64,000 nt of DNA from an uncultured Flavobacteriaceae bacterium (GCA_947501625.1 CANMWN010000002.1:372001-436000), one strand, 5' to 3'. Numbered from the stretch's first letter, positions 34,692 to 44,706 are shown. The notes: a model not told the origin generated them from the letters alone. Translations and numbers: made by a program.

Positions 34692-34778
34692 ATGTCAAAT
34701 AGAGATTTAAATTTTAATACTACTTCGAATACCATTTCTTTGGTATCTATTTCTATGATGACAATTATGACCCTTTAG
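34692..34778 (+). CDS. Thr/Ile/Met-rich leader peptide of the thr operon (attenuation)
   Basis: A 28-codon frame ending in TAG, 109 bp upstream of thrA. It encodes five Thr, four Met counting the start and three Ile, among Ser and Asn; the run NTTSNTIS followed by SMMTIMTL is the telling part. ThrA products lead to threonine, methionine and isoleucine, so ribosome stalling on these codons would report shortage of the operon's end products, as ThrL does in E. coli. A 6-bp hairpin (ATACCA/TGGTAT, 34729-34746) lies inside the frame. The peptide has no function of its own. It is too short for gene finders and could be missed. Confidence 0.72.
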   Translation: MSNRDLNFNTTSNTISLVSISMMTIMTL

Positions 34779-34793
34779 GGGTTTTCATTTATA

Positions 34794-34822
34794 CATATTA
34801 TCCAGGATTATATATATTTTTT
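34794..34822 (+). terminator. Candidate attenuator hairpin before thrA
   Basis: After the leader stop codon, an A/T-rich stem (ATATTATC pairing with GATTATATAT, one mismatch, loop CAG) is followed by six T residues. It is weak in energy, so it may be only part of the mechanism; a small ACCC/GGGT hairpin at 34770-34782 overlaps the leader stop. The antiterminator pairing could not be worked out by eye. Confidence 0.35.
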
Positions 34823-34887
34823 CAAAAAATTGAAGAAATAAAGAATTAGTTACATACTAACATTATTAAGCATCACAATTTACAAAA

Positions 34888-37338
34888 ATGAACATATTAA
34901 AATTCGGAGGAACTTCGGTAGCAAATGCTGACAATATCAATAAAGTAATTGATATTATTGAAAATAGTTCAAAAAACGATTCAGTAATAGTAATTGTCTC
35001 AGCACTTGGAGGTGCAACAGACATATTATTAAATGCAGCAAGAAATGCAGAGAAAAAAGACACTTCTTACATTGTTGATATTGAATCACTCATAAACAGA
35101 CATTTTGAAACCGTAAAAGGATTGATAAAAAATGGTTCTCAAAAAGAAGTTCTATTACAAATCAGCACATACTTTGAAGAATTACAAAACATTTTGCAAG
35201 GCATTTATTTGATTAATGAATTCTCAAATAAAACAAATGATAAGATTGTAAGTTTTGGAGAGATCCTCTCTTCATTTATCATTTCGGAGGCTATGAAAAA
35301 CAGAGGGTTAGATGTGACTTTAAAAAACTCACAAGAGTTAATCATTACTGATGAAGATTATACTAATGCAAATGTAGACTTCAAAATTACAGAAGAGAAT
35401 ATTCAACATTTTTACTCCAACAATACATCAAAAATAATAATTGCTCCAGGATTTGTTGCTTCAACATATAATGATGAAAATTCAACTTTAGGTCGTGGAG
35501 GTTCTGATTACACCGCATCAATCTTTGCAAAAGCTTTAAATGCTGAAGAACTCCAAATTTGGACAGATGTCAGCGGAATGTTTACAGCAAATCCAAGGTT
35601 AGTGAAACAAGCTAAACCAATTAAGCACATTTCTTATCATGAAGCGATGGAACTTTCACACTTTGGCGCTAAGGTGCTCTACCCTCCTACAATTCAACCA
35701 GTATTGGACAAAAAAATTCCAATTAGAATAAAAAATACTTTTAGACCGTATGAGATTGGTACATTAATCACAAGTGAAACTAATGGAAGTAAATCTCCAG
35801 CTAAAGGAATAAGTCATGTAGAAAATATTGCTCTTATAACTATTGAAGGAAGTGGAATGATTGGAATTCCTGGGTTTACTAAGAGAATTTTGGAAGTACT
35901 CTCCAATGCTGATATTAATGTTTCTCTAGTTACTCAAGCTTCTTCTGAACATTTTTTATGTATGGGAATAAATAGTTCTGACGTAGATGAAGCAAAAAGG
36001 CTTTTTGATATTGCATTTGCATACGAAAAAGAGCAAAAAATTATTGATCCATTAATTATTGAAGATGGGTTGGCAATTATTGCATTGGTTGGAGATAAGA
36101 TGAAAAACCATCAAGGAATAAGTGGTAAAATGTTCAGTACATTAGGTAAAAACAATGTAAATATAAGGGCAATTGCTCAAGGAGCCTCTGAAAAAAATAT
36201 TACTGCCGTGATTGAGCAAAAAGATGTTAAAAAAGCTTTAAACACCTTACACAACACGTTTTTTGAAGGAAATACTAAACAACTTAATTTATTTGTTGTA
36301 GGTGTAGGAAATGTAGGAGGAAAATTATTGGAACAGATTCATAAACAACAGCAGTTTTTGATTGACGAACAACGCTTAGATGTTCGAATAATTGGAATTA
36401 CTAATTCAAAAAAAATGTATTTTGACAGTGATGGTATTAATTTAAATAACTGGAAATCAAAACTTATTGAAAATGGTGAATATCTTGACTTAAATCTGTT
36501 TTCTGATAAAATAAAAGAACTCAATTACCGTAATAGCATTTTTATTGATAATACAGCAAATGAAAATATTTCAACTTTATATGCCGATTATTTAAAAAAC
36601 AGTATTGCCGTTGTAACATGTAATAAAATTGCTTGTTCATCGGAATATAGTAAGTATCAAGAATTAAAATTATTATCAAAAAAGTACAACGCACCTTTCT
36701 TATTTGAAACCAATGTTGGTGCAGGATTACCTATAATTGACACTCTCAAAAACTTAATTTTATCTGGAGATAAAGTCACAAAAATACAGGCTGTTTTGTC
36801 TGGTAGTTTGAATTATATTTTCAATAACTTTAATGCTAACAATTCATTTTATAACATTGTAAAAGAAGCAGGAGAATTAGGTTTCACAGAACCAGATCCA
36901 CGGATAGATTTAAGTGGTGTTGATGTGATGCGAAAAATTCTTATTTTGGCTAGAGAAAGCGGATATACATTAGAATTAGATGACATTAAAAATGATTCAT
37001 TCTTGCCAAAAGATTCACTAGATGCACAAACAGTTGATGATTTTCTAAATACATTACAGGCAAATTCATCACACTTTAACGAAATAAGATTAAATGCTGA
37101 AAAAGAAAATTGTCGTTTAAAATATGTTGCAGAATTTGATAATGGAAAAGGAAAAGTTGGCTTGCAACACATTTCAAGCAATCATCCATTTTATAATTTA
37201 GATGGATCTGATAATATAGTGCTGTTTTACACTGATAGATATAAAGATCAACCGCTAATCATCAAAGGCGCTGGTGCTGGTGCTGAAGTGACAGCTTCTG
37301 GTTTATTTGCAGATATTATCAGAATAGGAAATAAATAA
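34888..37338 (+). CDS. thrA: Bifunctional aspartokinase / homoserine dehydrogenase I
   Basis: An 816-residue fusion enzyme. The aspartokinase part (about 1-290) has KFGGTSVANADN at the N-terminus, GRGGSDYTASIFAKAL and WTDVSGMFTANPR. Two ACT domains (about 310-455) bind the feedback amino acid. The homoserine dehydrogenase part starts near 470 (VGVGNVGGKLLEQ, the NAD(P) loop) and has CNKIACSS, FETNVGAGLPIIDTL, SGSLNYIF and GFTEPDPRIDLSGVDVMRKILILAR. It makes aspartyl phosphate and later reduces aspartate semialdehyde to homoserine. It is the first gene of thrA-thrB-thrC, 6 bp from thrB, and is preceded by a leader peptide and promoter. Confidence 0.97.
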   Translation: MNILKFGGTSVANADNINKVIDIIENSSKNDSVIVIVSALGGATDILLNAARNAEKKDTSYIVDIESLINRHFETVKGLIKNGSQKEVLLQISTYFEELQNILQGIYLINEFSNKTNDKIVSFGEILSSFIISEAMKNRGLDVTLKNSQELIITDEDYTNANVDFKITEENIQHFYSNNTSKIIIAPGFVASTYNDENSTLGRGGSDYTASIFAKALNAEELQIWTDVSGMFTANPRLVKQAKPIKHISYHEAMELSHFGAKVLYPPTIQPVLDKKIPIRIKNTFRPYEIGTLITSETNGSKSPAKGISHVENIALITIEGSGMIGIPGFTKRILEVLSNADINVSLVTQASSEHFLCMGINSSDVDEAKRLFDIAFAYEKEQKIIDPLIIEDGLAIIALVGDKMKNHQGISGKMFSTLGKNNVNIRAIAQGASEKNITAVIEQKDVKKALNTLHNTFFEGNTKQLNLFVVGVGNVGGKLLEQIHKQQQFLIDEQRLDVRIIGITNSKKMYFDSDGINLNNWKSKLIENGEYLDLNLFSDKIKELNYRNSIFIDNTANENISTLYADYLKNSIAVVTCNKIACSSEYSKYQELKLLSKKYNAPFLFETNVGAGLPIIDTLKNLILSGDKVTKIQAVLSGSLNYIFNNFNANNSFYNIVKEAGELGFTEPDPRIDLSGVDVMRKILILARESGYTLELDDIKNDSFLPKDSLDAQTVDDFLNTLQANSSHFNEIRLNAEKENCRLKYVAEFDNGKGKVGLQHISSNHPFYNLDGSDNIVLFYTDRYKDQPLIIKGAGAGAEVTASGLFADIIRIGNK

Positions 37339-37344
37339 CTGACT

Positions 37345-38268
37345 ATGAATGAAATAAAAATATTTTCTCCTGCAACTGTAGCCAATGTTTCGTGTGGATT
37401 TGATGTTCTTGGCTTTTGTTTAGACAACATTGGAGACGAAATGATTATTCGAAAAACTGTTGATAAAGGAGTTAAAATTACTAGAATTGTAGGTGCTGAT
37501 TTACCTTTTGAAGTAACTAAAAATGTTGCTGGAGTTGCGGCTTTATCAATTTTAAAGAGTGCAAATGCTGACTTTGGAGTTGAAATTGAAATTTACAAAA
37601 AGATTAAACCTGGAAGCGGTATTGGGAGTTCATCTGCAAGTGCTTCAGGTGTTGTATTTGCTATCAATGAATTATTAGGGAGGCCCTTTAATAATCAGGA
37701 ATTGACTTTACATGGAATGAAAGGTGAAGCTATTGCTAGTGGTGTAGAACATGCCGATAATGTTGCACCTGGAATTTTTGGAGGTTTTACTTTAGTAAAA
37801 AGCATTAATCCTTTGAAAATTATTGCATTACCTACTCCATCTGAGTTATACGCAACAATCATTCATCCAAAAATAGAAATTAAAACTTCAGAAGCAAGAG
37901 CTATTTTGCCAAAGCAAATTGAATTATCAAAAGCTATAAAGCAATGGGCAAATGTAGGTAGTTTAGTGAGTGGGCTTTACACATCAGACTATGAATTAAT
38001 TGCAGAGTCGTTGAAAGATTATATTATCGAACCACATCGTTCACAATTGATTCCTCACTTCGATAAAGTTAGAAATGCTTCAATGAATACTGGTGCATTA
38101 GGATGTGGAATTTCTGGATCTGGCCCTTCAATTTTCTCATTATCTAAAGGTGAAGAAACTGCAAACAAAGTAGCAAAAGTAATATCAAAAATATATAACA
38201 ATACTAATATTGAATTTGATATTCATGTATCAAAAATCAATACCGAAGGGATAAAAATACTGTCATAA
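37345..38268 (+). CDS. thrB: Homoserine kinase
   Basis: A 307-residue GHMP kinase. The ATP loop is KPGSGIGSSSASASG at about residues 88-102; the third GHMP motif is GCGISGSGPSIFSLS near the C-terminus. ATP and homoserine give O-phosphohomoserine, the second-last step to threonine. It follows thrA by 6 bp, and its stop codon runs directly into the thrC start, so the two are translationally coupled. Confidence 0.97.
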   Translation: MNEIKIFSPATVANVSCGFDVLGFCLDNIGDEMIIRKTVDKGVKITRIVGADLPFEVTKNVAGVAALSILKSANADFGVEIEIYKKIKPGSGIGSSSASASGVVFAINELLGRPFNNQELTLHGMKGEAIASGVEHADNVAPGIFGGFTLVKSINPLKIIALPTPSELYATIIHPKIEIKTSEARAILPKQIELSKAIKQWANVGSLVSGLYTSDYELIAESLKDYIIEPHRSQLIPHFDKVRNASMNTGALGCGISGSGPSIFSLSKGEETANKVAKVISKIYNNTNIEFDIHVSKINTEGIKILS

Positions 38269-39558
38269 ATGAAATACTATAGTCTAAATAACAATTCGCC
38301 AAAAGTTTCATTTCAAGAAGCAGTAGTAAAAGGATTGGCTCCAGATAAAGGACTTTATTTTCCTGAAGAAATAAGACCTCTAGAGGATTCTTTCTTTGAA
38401 AATATCGAAGAATATTCTAACAACGAAATTGCATTTGAATTAATCAAACAATTTGTAGGTGATGAAATACCATCTATTATATTAAAAGATATTATTACTG
38501 ATGTTTTATCATTTGAATTCCCATTAGTTGAAGTTGAGAAAGACATCTACTCACTTGAGCTTTTTCACGGACCTACAATGGCATTTAAAGATGTTGGTGC
38601 ACGATTTATGGCAAGGTGCTTATCATATTTTAATGAAGATAATTCGAATCAAGTTACTGTTTTAGTAGCAACATCAGGAGATACAGGAGGCGCAGTAGCA
38701 AGTGGTTTCTTAGGTGTTAAAGGTGTTGATGTTGTTATTTTGTATCCAAGTGGAAAGGTTAGTGATATTCAAGAAAAACAATTAACTACTCTTGGTAAAA
38801 ATATAAGAGCGCTTGAAGTTGATGGAGTTTTTGACGACTGTCAAGCAATGGTCAAAAAGGCATTTTTGGATACTTCTATTACTGATTATATGCAATTAAC
38901 TTCTGCAAACTCCATAAATATAGCGCGTTGGTTACCACAAATGTTCTATTACGCATTTGCTTACAAACAATTAAAAGACAAGTCAAAAAAATTAGTGTTT
39001 TCTGTTCCAAGTGGAAATTATGGAAATATATGCGCAGGAATGATGGCTCAGAAATTAGGTATACCAATTGATTTATTTATTGCATCAACTAATGAAAATA
39101 AAGTTGTGCCAACCTATTTAAAAACAGGAAAATACGAACCAAAACGTTCTGTTCAAACCATCTCAAATGCTATGGATGTTGGTGATCCAAGTAATTTTAT
39201 TAGAATAGAAAAACTACACAATAATGATTTTGAGAAGTTAAAAAATAACCTACACTCCTATTCTTTTACTGATGAAGAAACTCGTGAAGCAATGCAATAT
39301 TTATATAGCAACAGCAATTATATTGCTGATCCTCATGGTGCAGTAGCTTATCTCGGTGTTAAAGAATATTTGAAGACTAATAATGCACAATGTATCTTTT
39401 TAGAAACTGCACATCCAATTAAATTTTCGCCAGTTTTGGATGCTACAATTGCTGATAAAATTGAAATACCTGAACAAATTAAAACCGTTTTAAATAAAGA
39501 AAAAGTTGCTACACAAATCAGCAAATATTCAGAACTCAAAGACTTTTTATTGAGTTAG
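38269..39558 (+). CDS. thrC: Threonine synthase
   Basis: A 429-residue PLP enzyme of the fold-type II threonine synthase group. The PLP lysine is Lys107 in GPTMAFKDVGARFM; VLVATSGDTGGAVASGF, SANSINIARWLPQ and SVPSGNYGNICAG are standard blocks. It turns O-phosphohomoserine into threonine and phosphate. It starts on the base after the thrB stop and closes the operon. No clear terminator was found after it. Confidence 0.97.
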   Translation: MKYYSLNNNSPKVSFQEAVVKGLAPDKGLYFPEEIRPLEDSFFENIEEYSNNEIAFELIKQFVGDEIPSIILKDIITDVLSFEFPLVEVEKDIYSLELFHGPTMAFKDVGARFMARCLSYFNEDNSNQVTVLVATSGDTGGAVASGFLGVKGVDVVILYPSGKVSDIQEKQLTTLGKNIRALEVDGVFDDCQAMVKKAFLDTSITDYMQLTSANSINIARWLPQMFYYAFAYKQLKDKSKKLVFSVPSGNYGNICAGMMAQKLGIPIDLFIASTNENKVVPTYLKTGKYEPKRSVQTISNAMDVGDPSNFIRIEKLHNNDFEKLKNNLHSYSFTDEETREAMQYLYSNSNYIADPHGAVAYLGVKEYLKTNNAQCIFLETAHPIKFSPVLDATIADKIEIPEQIKTVLNKEKVATQISKYSELKDFLLS

Positions 39559-39669
39559 AAATTTCTATAAATATCATTCTGTTTTCTATCTATGTGACTA
39601 TAACCGAAATGTTTGTGTCTAATTAATTGTATATTTATAATCAATTAACTTAAACTTAAAACATTCATT

Positions 39670-40365
39670 ATGAAAAAATTAGTCGCAGAATTTATTGGAA
39701 CAGCATGGCTTGTATTAGGAGGTTGTGGTGCAGCAGTTTTGGCAGCAGGAATTCCAAATATAGGTATTGGACTCGTAGGAGTTTCGCTAGCATTTGGTCT
39801 TACAGTATTGACTGGTGCATACGCTTTAGGGCATATTTCAGGAGGGCATTTTAATCCAGCAGTTTCTCTTGGATTATGGGCTGGAGGAAGATTTGATGCT
39901 AAAGAATTAGTACCCTATATTATCGCACAAGTACTTGGAGGTGCTGTTGGAGCAGGAATTTTGTATATTATTTATACAAGTGGAGGACAAACTATTAGTG
40001 CTGATCCTGGAGCATTCGCGACTAACTTTTATGATGCCAATGTTTATGGAGTAAACTTTGGATTAGTTGGTGCTTTAGTTATCGAAATTGTGATGACTTT
40101 TATGTTCTTAATCGTAATATTAGGAGCTACACATAAAAATGCTTCTCCAGGATTTGGAGGTATGGCAATTGGATTGGCTTTAACGCTTATTCACTTAATT
40201 AGTATTCCTGTAACAAACACCTCAGTAAATCCTGCTAGGAGTACAGCAGTTGCAATATTTGCAGAAGCTAATGCTATGGGACAACTATGGCTATTTTGGG
40301 TTGCTCCTATTGTTGGAGCAATTTTGGCTGGATTTGTTTACAAATTAATGGCTCCTAATAGATAA
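39670..40365 (+). CDS. aqpZ: Aquaporin Z-type water channel
   Basis: A 231-residue MIP channel with six membrane spans. The two NPA boxes are HFNPAVS (NPA at 62-64) and NTSVNPARS (187-189). His175 (TLIHL) and Arg190, which with Phe43 and Thr line the filter in E. coli AqpZ, are present, so water rather than glycerol is the likely permeant. Loop C between spans 3 and 4 is longer than usual. It is a single-gene unit, with a TATATTTA near-consensus -7 element upstream and a strong terminator after it. Confidence 0.95.
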   Translation: MKKLVAEFIGTAWLVLGGCGAAVLAAGIPNIGIGLVGVSLAFGLTVLTGAYALGHISGGHFNPAVSLGLWAGGRFDAKELVPYIIAQVLGGAVGAGILYIIYTSGGQTISADPGAFATNFYDANVYGVNFGLVGALVIEIVMTFMFLIVILGATHKNASPGFGGMAIGLALTLIHLISIPVTNTSVNPARSTAVAIFAEANAMGQLWLFWVAPIVGAILAGFVYKLMAPNR

Positions 40366-40389
40366 TATCATTATTTCTAATAAATTTTA

Positions 40390-40424
40390 AAGCGTCAAAA
40401 TTATAGAAATTTTGACGCTTTTTT
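40390..40424 (+). terminator. Intrinsic terminator after aqpZ
   Basis: A 13-bp perfect stem (AAGCGTCAAAATT with its complement) around ATAGA, followed by a T-run, 24 bp after the stop codon. Confidence 0.85.
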
Positions 40425-40560
40425 AGTTTTCGATATTAGTTAATTGTATTGATTCGCACTCTAAAAGAAGTTTGACTTTATCAATTTTAATGATTAGATT
40501 AAAATCATTTGAACAAAATCTTATCTAAATATTACACATCATTATACTAGCCGCTAACCA

Positions 40561-41352
40561 ATGATAAAATTTTTTAGAAAAATTAGGCGAAATCTACTTT
40601 CAGAAGGGAAAACAGGAAAGTATTTTAAATATGCAATTGGTGAAATAATTCTTGTCGTTATTGGAATTTTAATTGCACTTCAAATCAACAATTGGAATGA
40701 AAACAGAAAGGAAAGAGCAATAGAAATAGTACTTCTAGAGAATTTGCAAAAAGACCTCTCGTTAGATACATTAGATATTAATTATAATCTAAAGTACCAT
40801 TCCATATTCATCAATGAGGAAAAAAAATTATTGAACTTTTTGTCTAGTGATTTAGAAATTCCCAATACCAATATAGATTATAATGCTGCGCTTACCACAC
40901 CTTTATTAATCGTACTTCATGAATCTACATTTGAAAATTTGCAAAACAATAGAATTGATATTTTGACTAATAACGAACTGCATAAAAATATTTCAAGATT
41001 TTACGACTTTTTTAACACAGCTATTAAAAAAATAGAAAATGAATTATCTTCATATGAAACCTATGATGTAAAGTTACCCTATTTTTTAAAATACTGTAAG
41101 TTAGACCCTAATACTCCACCAATGATTGTTTCGAGCCCTGAAAGTAAAGATTATTATAGTGCAGAGTTAAAAAAACCAGCTATCATATTGAATAAAATTC
41201 ATGAAGCAAAGAAAGACGATGGTTTCAAAATTTTATTAAGCGAAAGCATCTCATTTAGACAAGTAACTATTGATCTTTATATAGAGATGTTAAATCGTAT
41301 TAGAGAGTTAAATAATGCAATTGATATAGAATTAAAAAATCTAAAAAAATAA
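40561..41352 (+). CDS. DUF6090 family membrane protein
   Basis: A 263-residue protein with the DUF6090 opening: basic MIKFFRKIRRNLLSEGKTGKYFKYAIGE, one membrane helix EIILVVIGILIALQINNWNE, then a helical extracytoplasmic part of about 210 residues (KERAIEIVLLENLQKDLSLDT...). These proteins occur in many copies in flavobacteria. Function is unknown; single-pass anchoring in the inner membrane with a helical bundle outside is what the sequence shows. It ends near a convergent terminator shared with the Xaa-Pro aminopeptidase gene. Confidence 0.85.
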   Translation: MIKFFRKIRRNLLSEGKTGKYFKYAIGEIILVVIGILIALQINNWNENRKERAIEIVLLENLQKDLSLDTLDINYNLKYHSIFINEEKKLLNFLSSDLEIPNTNIDYNAALTTPLLIVLHESTFENLQNNRIDILTNNELHKNISRFYDFFNTAIKKIENELSSYETYDVKLPYFLKYCKLDPNTPPMIVSSPESKDYYSAELKKPAIILNKIHEAKKDDGFKILLSESISFRQVTIDLYIEMLNRIRELNNAIDIELKNLKK

Positions 41353-41420
41353 CGAACAATATCGAGTTTGTACTCGAAACCCTCGCACGCGAACATAATA
41401 ATATAAATATGCCTATTTAC

Positions 41421-41456
41421 AAAGGAACCCAAAACTAATTAGTTTTGGGTTCCTTT
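41421..41456. terminator. Bidirectional terminator
   Basis: A 36-bp perfect palindrome built on AAAGGAACCCAAAACTAA and its complement, midway between the convergent DUF6090 and Xaa-Pro aminopeptidase genes. It would serve both strands. Confidence 0.85.
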
Positions 41457-41476
41457 GTCTTATAATCTATAAATAC

Positions 41477-42937
41477 CTAATCTAAATTAGGCAATTTAAA
41501 AGCATTTAAAATACTTTCTTCCTTCATCATTTCTTCAATAGCATCAGAAGATCTTGGCGCCATTGCTGATAAATTCACAGGACCATCTTTGGTAATCAAA
41601 ATACAATCTTCAATTCGTACTGCTATTCCCCACCATTTCTCATCACAAGGACTTCCTTCAGGAATATAAATTCCAGGCTCAACAGTAATTACCATATTTT
41701 CTTTTAATGGACCTCTATTGCTTAAATCATGAACATCCAAACCTATATGATGCGAGGTACCATGAGGGAAATATAAATGTTTTTGAGTTGGTGATTCAAT
41801 GATCCCTAAATCTGCTAATCCTTGATTGATAATATCTCTTCCTGCCTTGTCAATATCTCTACGCATATCACTTCCTATCACAGTTTTAGCAATTCCAGCT
41901 TCTTGCGCTTTATAAACCAAATCGTAAATAGCTTTCTGCTCCTTATTAAATTTTCCGTTTGCAGGAATTGTTCTTGTAACATCGGCAGTATATCCATGAT
42001 ACTCAGCACCTAAATCCATCAACACCATTTCTTTACCTGCACTCATTTTAGTATTTTCTATATAATGCAATACACATCCATTGTTACCTACTCCAACAAT
42101 TGAAGGATATCCTTCATACTCAACATTGTATTTTTTATAAACAAATTCATGCGTTCCTTGAATCTCAGCCTCTGACATATCAGGATGCATCGCTTTCATT
42201 ATTTCTATCTGACCAACAGCAGATATTTCACATGCTTTTTTCAACAATTTCAATTCATCTTTGGTTTTTATTTCTCTAAGACTTGCCATAAGTGTTCGCA
42301 AACTTCTAACATCAATATTTGTTTCAACTTCCACAATTTCTTCTCCTGCAGGAATTTTACTCGGCAATGATTCATAAGAAACTTTTGATTTAAATTGTTC
42401 AATTAAACTATATAAATCAGCATTATCTCTTTTATTATCTCTTACATCATTAAAAAAATCTCTAAACATTACTTTGTCAAACTTTGAAAAATCTACTGGA
42501 ATATCTTTGAAATCCTCTCCATTAAACACATTCTTAAAACCAAGTTTATTTGCAGTACCTTCTACCCCTAGTCTTCTTCCTGTCCACATTTCAGCCATTT
42601 CATTTCTCTTTTGAACATATATCAATTCATTAAAGGTAGAATCCTCATTTTGTTGATCTTCTGAAAAAATCAATAACATAGCATTCGGCTCATGATAACC
42701 AGTCAAGTAATAAAAATTTGGGTCTTGATGATATACATAATCAACATCATTGGCTCTGTTTCTTACTGCATTGGCAAAAAACACAGCAACACTATTTGCG
42801 GGCATTGATTTACGCAACTGTTCTCTTCTATCCTTATGAAAATCGGATGATAAATAATCTTGTGGTAAATCGTCTTGAGAATAACCATTTAACACTGAAA
42901 TACTTAAAAATAATAGTAATAGGCTTTTAATTTTCAT
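41477..42937 (-). CDS. Exported Xaa-Pro aminopeptidase (M24B)
   Basis: A 486-residue protease with the start at ATG 42937, which gives a proper signal peptide (MKIKSLLLLFLSISVLNGYSQ); the upstream ATG at 42994 adds an unrelated hydrophobic stretch. The AMP_N domain spans about 35-170 and the pita-bread fold about 215-480. Metal ligands are the Asp pair in DLGAEYHGYTADVTRT, His in HGTSHHIGLDVHD, Glu in TVEPGIYIP and Glu in AVRIEDCIL. It cleaves N-terminal residues before proline, probably in the periplasm, helping the peptide economy. Confidence 0.95.
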   Translation of the reverse strand: MKIKSLLLLFLSISVLNGYSQDDLPQDYLSSDFHKDRREQLRKSMPANSVAVFFANAVRNRANDVDYVYHQDPNFYYLTGYHEPNAMLLIFSEDQQNEDSTFNELIYVQKRNEMAEMWTGRRLGVEGTANKLGFKNVFNGEDFKDIPVDFSKFDKVMFRDFFNDVRDNKRDNADLYSLIEQFKSKVSYESLPSKIPAGEEIVEVETNIDVRSLRTLMASLREIKTKDELKLLKKACEISAVGQIEIMKAMHPDMSEAEIQGTHEFVYKKYNVEYEGYPSIVGVGNNGCVLHYIENTKMSAGKEMVLMDLGAEYHGYTADVTRTIPANGKFNKEQKAIYDLVYKAQEAGIAKTVIGSDMRRDIDKAGRDIINQGLADLGIIESPTQKHLYFPHGTSHHIGLDVHDLSNRGPLKENMVITVEPGIYIPEGSPCDEKWWGIAVRIEDCILITKDGPVNLSAMAPRSSDAIEEMMKEESILNAFKLPNLD

Positions 42938-43051
42938 CTTTTTTATTTTTTTGTTAGCCAAATATACTAAGAAAAAAATCATCAAATAAAACATTAACTT
43001 AATTTTAGGAATACTGCTATATTTTATAAATTAGCACAAAAATAATTTTAC

Positions 43052-44137
43052 ATGAAAAATACAGCATTAACACATATACACGAGGCTCTTGGAGCAAAAT
43101 TAGTACCATTCGCAGGATACAACATGCCTGTTTCTTATGAAGGCGTAAACGCAGAACATGAAACAGTTAGAAATGGTGTTGGTGTTTTTGATGTTTCTCA
43201 TATGGGAGAATTTTTAATTGAAGGAGAAAATGCTCTTGCTTTAGTTCAATATATAACTTCTAATGATGCTTCAAAATTGGAAGTTGGTGATGCACAATAT
43301 TCTTGTATGCCAAATGATACTGGTGGAATTGTAGATGATTTAATTTGCTATCGATTAAAAGAAGAAACTTATCTACTGGTTGTTAATGCTTCAAATATTG
43401 AAAAGGATTGGAATTGGATTTCAAAACACAATGAAAAATTCGATGCTAATATTAGAGATATTTCTGAAGGCTATTCTCTATTGGCTATTCAAGGACCTAA
43501 AGCCATAGAAGCAATGCAAAGTTTAACTTCTGAAGATTTAGCAGCAATAGATTTTTATACTTTTAAAATTACTGATTTTGCTGGTTATGATGGTATTATT
43601 GTTTCTGCTACTGGATATACTGGTTCTGGTGGATTTGAAATTTATTGTAATAATGATGTTGTTGAAAACGTATGGAATAAAGTTTTTGAAGCAGGAAAAG
43701 ATTATGGAATTAAGCCTATTGGATTGGCGGCAAGAGATACGCTGCGTTTAGAAATGGGTTACTGTTTATATGGAAATGATATTGATGATACTACATCTCC
43801 TATTGAAGCAGGTTTAGGCTGGATAACTAAGTTTACCAAAGATTTTATGAATTCTGAAGAACTTGCTAAACAAAAGGAACATGGAGTTGACAAAAAATTA
43901 GTTGGTTTCGAATTAAACGATCGAGGTATACCACGTCAAGGATACGATATAGTTGATGGGAATGGAAATATAATTGGAAATGTTACTTCTGGAACTATGA
44001 GTCCGTCATTAAAAAAAGGAATAGGAATGGGCTATGTTCCAAAAGTGTTTTCAAAGAAAGGGAGTAAAATACATATTCAAGTTCGTAAAAAAGCAATTCC
44101 TGCTACTGTAGTTAGACCACCTTTTTATAAAGAATAA
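43052..44137 (+). CDS. gcvT: Glycine cleavage system T protein (aminomethyltransferase)
   Basis: A 361-residue folate-binding protein: [37 protein letters not shown] at the N-terminus, [31 protein letters not shown] and [21 protein letters not shown], then the C-terminal barrel with [21 protein letters not shown]. It moves the methylene unit from the lipoyl arm of the H protein to tetrahydrofolate. P and H genes are not here, as is common in this group where gcv genes are scattered. Serine hydroxymethyltransferase at 51 kb works on the same C1 pool. Confidence 0.97.
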   Translation: MKNTALTHIHEALGAKLVPFAGYNMPVSYEGVNAEHETVRNGVGVFDVSHMGEFLIEGENALALVQYITSNDASKLEVGDAQYSCMPNDTGGIVDDLICYRLKEETYLLVVNASNIEKDWNWISKHNEKFDANIRDISEGYSLLAIQGPKAIEAMQSLTSEDLAAIDFYTFKITDFAGYDGIIVSATGYTGSGGFEIYCNNDVVENVWNKVFEAGKDYGIKPIGLAARDTLRLEMGYCLYGNDIDDTTSPIEAGLGWITKFTKDFMNSEELAKQKEHGVDKKLVGFELNDRGIPRQGYDIVDGNGNIIGNVTSGTMSPSLKKGIGMGYVPKVFSKKGSKIHIQVRKKAIPATVVRPPFYKE

Positions 44138-44149
44138 ATAGAATATGAA

Positions 44150-44173
44150 AAGAGGCTCAATATTGAGCCTCTT
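44150..44173. terminator. Terminator after gcvT, shared with the CBS gene
   Basis: A 24-bp palindrome (AAGAGGCTCAAT with its complement) followed on plus by CTTTTAA, between convergent genes. The CBS gene stop codon lies 4 bp beyond it. Confidence 0.75.
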
Positions 44174-44176
44174 CTT

Positions 44177-44593
44177 TTAAAATTGGTCAATCAAATAATT
44201 TATTAAATCTGTTGTAGTTACTATTCCAACTAATATTTCTTCATCAACAACTGGCAATGCATGAAATTCTTTTTTGGATAAAATTTCCGCCACTTCTTTA
44301 ATTGTAGTTTTCGAATTAACACTCACTAAATTCTTTGCCATTACCTGTTCTATAGTAAACATATTATAAACTACAGATTCTACATTACCATCTTCCTCTA
44401 TTGAGTCAGCAAAACTAATACGTAATAAATCGGTATAACTTAACATACCAATAATATTATTCCCACTAACAACAGGAATATGTCTAATATTATTTTTTTT
44501 AAATAAACTTTCAGCAATAGATAAATCATCGGTATGATTAAGAGTGATGATTTCTTTTGTCATTATTTCTGATACTGGTGTTCTTCTTTTCAT
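44177..44593 (-). CDS. CBS-domain pair protein
   Basis: A 138-residue protein made of two CBS domains (residues about 8-65 and 80-135): MTKEIITLNHTDDLSIAESLFKKNNIRHIPVVSGNNIIGMLSYTDLLRIS and VMAKNLVSVNSKTTIKEVAEILSKKEFHALPVVDEEILVGIVTTTDLINYLI. CBS pairs bind adenosine nucleotides and act as energy sensors. There is no attached effector domain, so it must regulate a separate partner, not identified here. Confidence 0.92.
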   Translation of the reverse strand: MKRRTPVSEIMTKEIITLNHTDDLSIAESLFKKNNIRHIPVVSGNNIIGMLSYTDLLRISFADSIEEDGNVESVVYNMFTIEQVMAKNLVSVNSKTTIKEVAEILSKKEFHALPVVDEEILVGIVTTTDLINYLIDQF

Positions 44594-44706
44594 GATAATT
44601 GATTTAAATTGTTATATAAATTTATAACCAAAATGATTCATGAATTATGATAAAAATCATATTTAGATAATATTTTTTTAGAATTATAATTTATTAATTG
44701 AAGACT

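Noticed and set aside
36849-37181. 110-codon minus-strand frame
   Set aside because: Antisense to the homoserine dehydrogenase part of thrA.
43000-43051. Glycine riboswitch ahead of gcvT
   Set aside because: The gap is too short and has no paired GC-rich structure.
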